Source: Streptomyces luomodiensis
Lineage (GTDB): Bacteria; Actinomycetota; Actinomycetes; Streptomycetales; Streptomycetaceae
Reading direction: 5' to 3'
Assembly: GCF_031679605.1 (NCBI RefSeq)
Contig: NZ_CP117522.1
Location: 5,580,001-5,644,000 of the forward strand
DNA length: 64,000 nucleotides
In this document: positions 63,725 through 64,000 of the stretch, piece after piece
Numbering within the stretch: the stretch's first letter is position 1
How the letters are laid out: every line of letters starts with the position of its first letter
Program-made: the position numbers and the translations under genes
The notes under the pieces: generated by a model
What the model was told of the DNA's origin: nothing
The model's database searches: none
The model's input: only the letters and a program-made list of their open reading frames with translations

Positions 63725-64000
63725 ATGATGAGCGAGACCGCAACGGCAGCCACCGAAGAGGAAACCTTCTCCTTTCCCCAGCCCCGCACCTGTCCCCACC
63801 GGCCGCCCGCCGGCTACGCGGCGCTGCACGCCCACGGGCCCCTGGCCGAGGTGACCCTGTACGACGGCAGCACCGCCTTGCTGGTCACCCGGCACGCGGA
63901 CGCCCGCCGCCTGCTCACCGACCCCCGGGTGTCCTCGGAACGGGCCAGCGACGGATTCCCGATCATCACGCCCCGGCTGCTGGGCGCCCGGTGGTTCCGC
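63725..64000 (+). CDS. Cytochrome P450, N-terminal part (cut by window end)
   Basis: The first 92 residues of a soluble bacterial P450. The opening pattern FPQPRTCPHRPPAGYAAL, then GPLAEVTLYDGSTALLVT and DARRLLTDPRVSSERA, is that of Streptomyces P450s of secondary metabolism. The heme-binding Cys lies beyond the window. Two adjacent ATGs (63725 and 63728) are possible starts. The gene follows the NRPS gene by 90 bases, in the same direction, and is likely a tailoring oxidase. Confidence 0.88.
   Translation, partial: MMSETATAATEEETFSFPQPRTCPHRPPAGYAALHAHGPLAEVTLYDGSTALLVTRHADARRLLTDPRVSSERASDGFPIITPRLLGARWFR

Overview
The window is housekeeping chromosome from a Streptomyces-type actinomycete. 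Base composition is about 70% G+C, GTG starts are common, the gene order matches what is known around rpoBC in this genus, and the proteins resemble Streptomyces versions throughout. No insertion sequence or CRISPR array is visible.

Layout. Positions 1-58 hold the first codons of a leftward fumarylacetoacetase gene. From 801 to 10835 come a long-chain polyprenyl diphosphate synthase, a LolA-like membrane-anchored protein, an ABC exporter pair, a secreted M28 aminopeptidase, a RarD/EamA permease, an NmrA-like reductase and a KimA-like potassium transporter. Positions 10947-28356 form an energy block: korA-korB (2-oxoacid:ferredoxin oxidoreductase, leftward), a response regulator with two paralogous histidine kinases (leftward), and rightward a ten-gene partial complex I operon, nuoA-B-C-H-I-J-K-L-M-N. 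This operon has no nuoD, E, F or G, although the proton-pumping residues of L, M and N are kept. Then follow htpX (with a SigR-like promoter), yccF, yajQ, a tRNA-Tyr flanked by a tyrosine-recombinase remnant, mscL with a zinc-ribbon tail, two amidohydrolase-family genes, a DUF1206 membrane protein and several minisatellites.

Positions 36649-55183 are the conserved translation/transcription block: tRNA-Thr, tRNA-Met, rpmG, a hadA/hadB-like dehydratase pair, murB, an adenosine deaminase-type enzyme, an aspartate aminotransferase, tRNA-Trp, secE, nusG, rplK, rplA, a lipoprotein, rplJ, rplL, rpoB and rpoC. It carries clear terminators after rpmG, nusG, rplA, rplL and rpoC and an attenuator-like leader before rplJ.

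Immediately after the rpoC terminator, where rpsL-rpsG-fusA-tuf would be expected, there is a biosynthetic gene cluster (55318 to the window end, continuing beyond). It holds two class A flavin monooxygenase-fold proteins, an unrecognised 197-residue beta-rich protein, a stand-alone alpha/beta-hydrolase with Cys-Asp-His in place of Ser-Asp-His, a single-module NRPS (C-A-PCP, no thioesterase) whose specificity residues read as glycine, and the start of a cytochrome P450. A glycine module beside a Cys-type hydrolase is the logic of tetramic acid (tetramate) assembly by TrdC/SlgL/NcmC-type Dieckmann cyclases. My leading reading is therefore an acyl-tetramate cluster whose acyl-building (PKS) genes lie to the right. 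Known members of that class (tirandamycin, streptolydigin) inhibit RNA polymerase, which makes the position next to rpoBC worth checking, though it may be coincidence.
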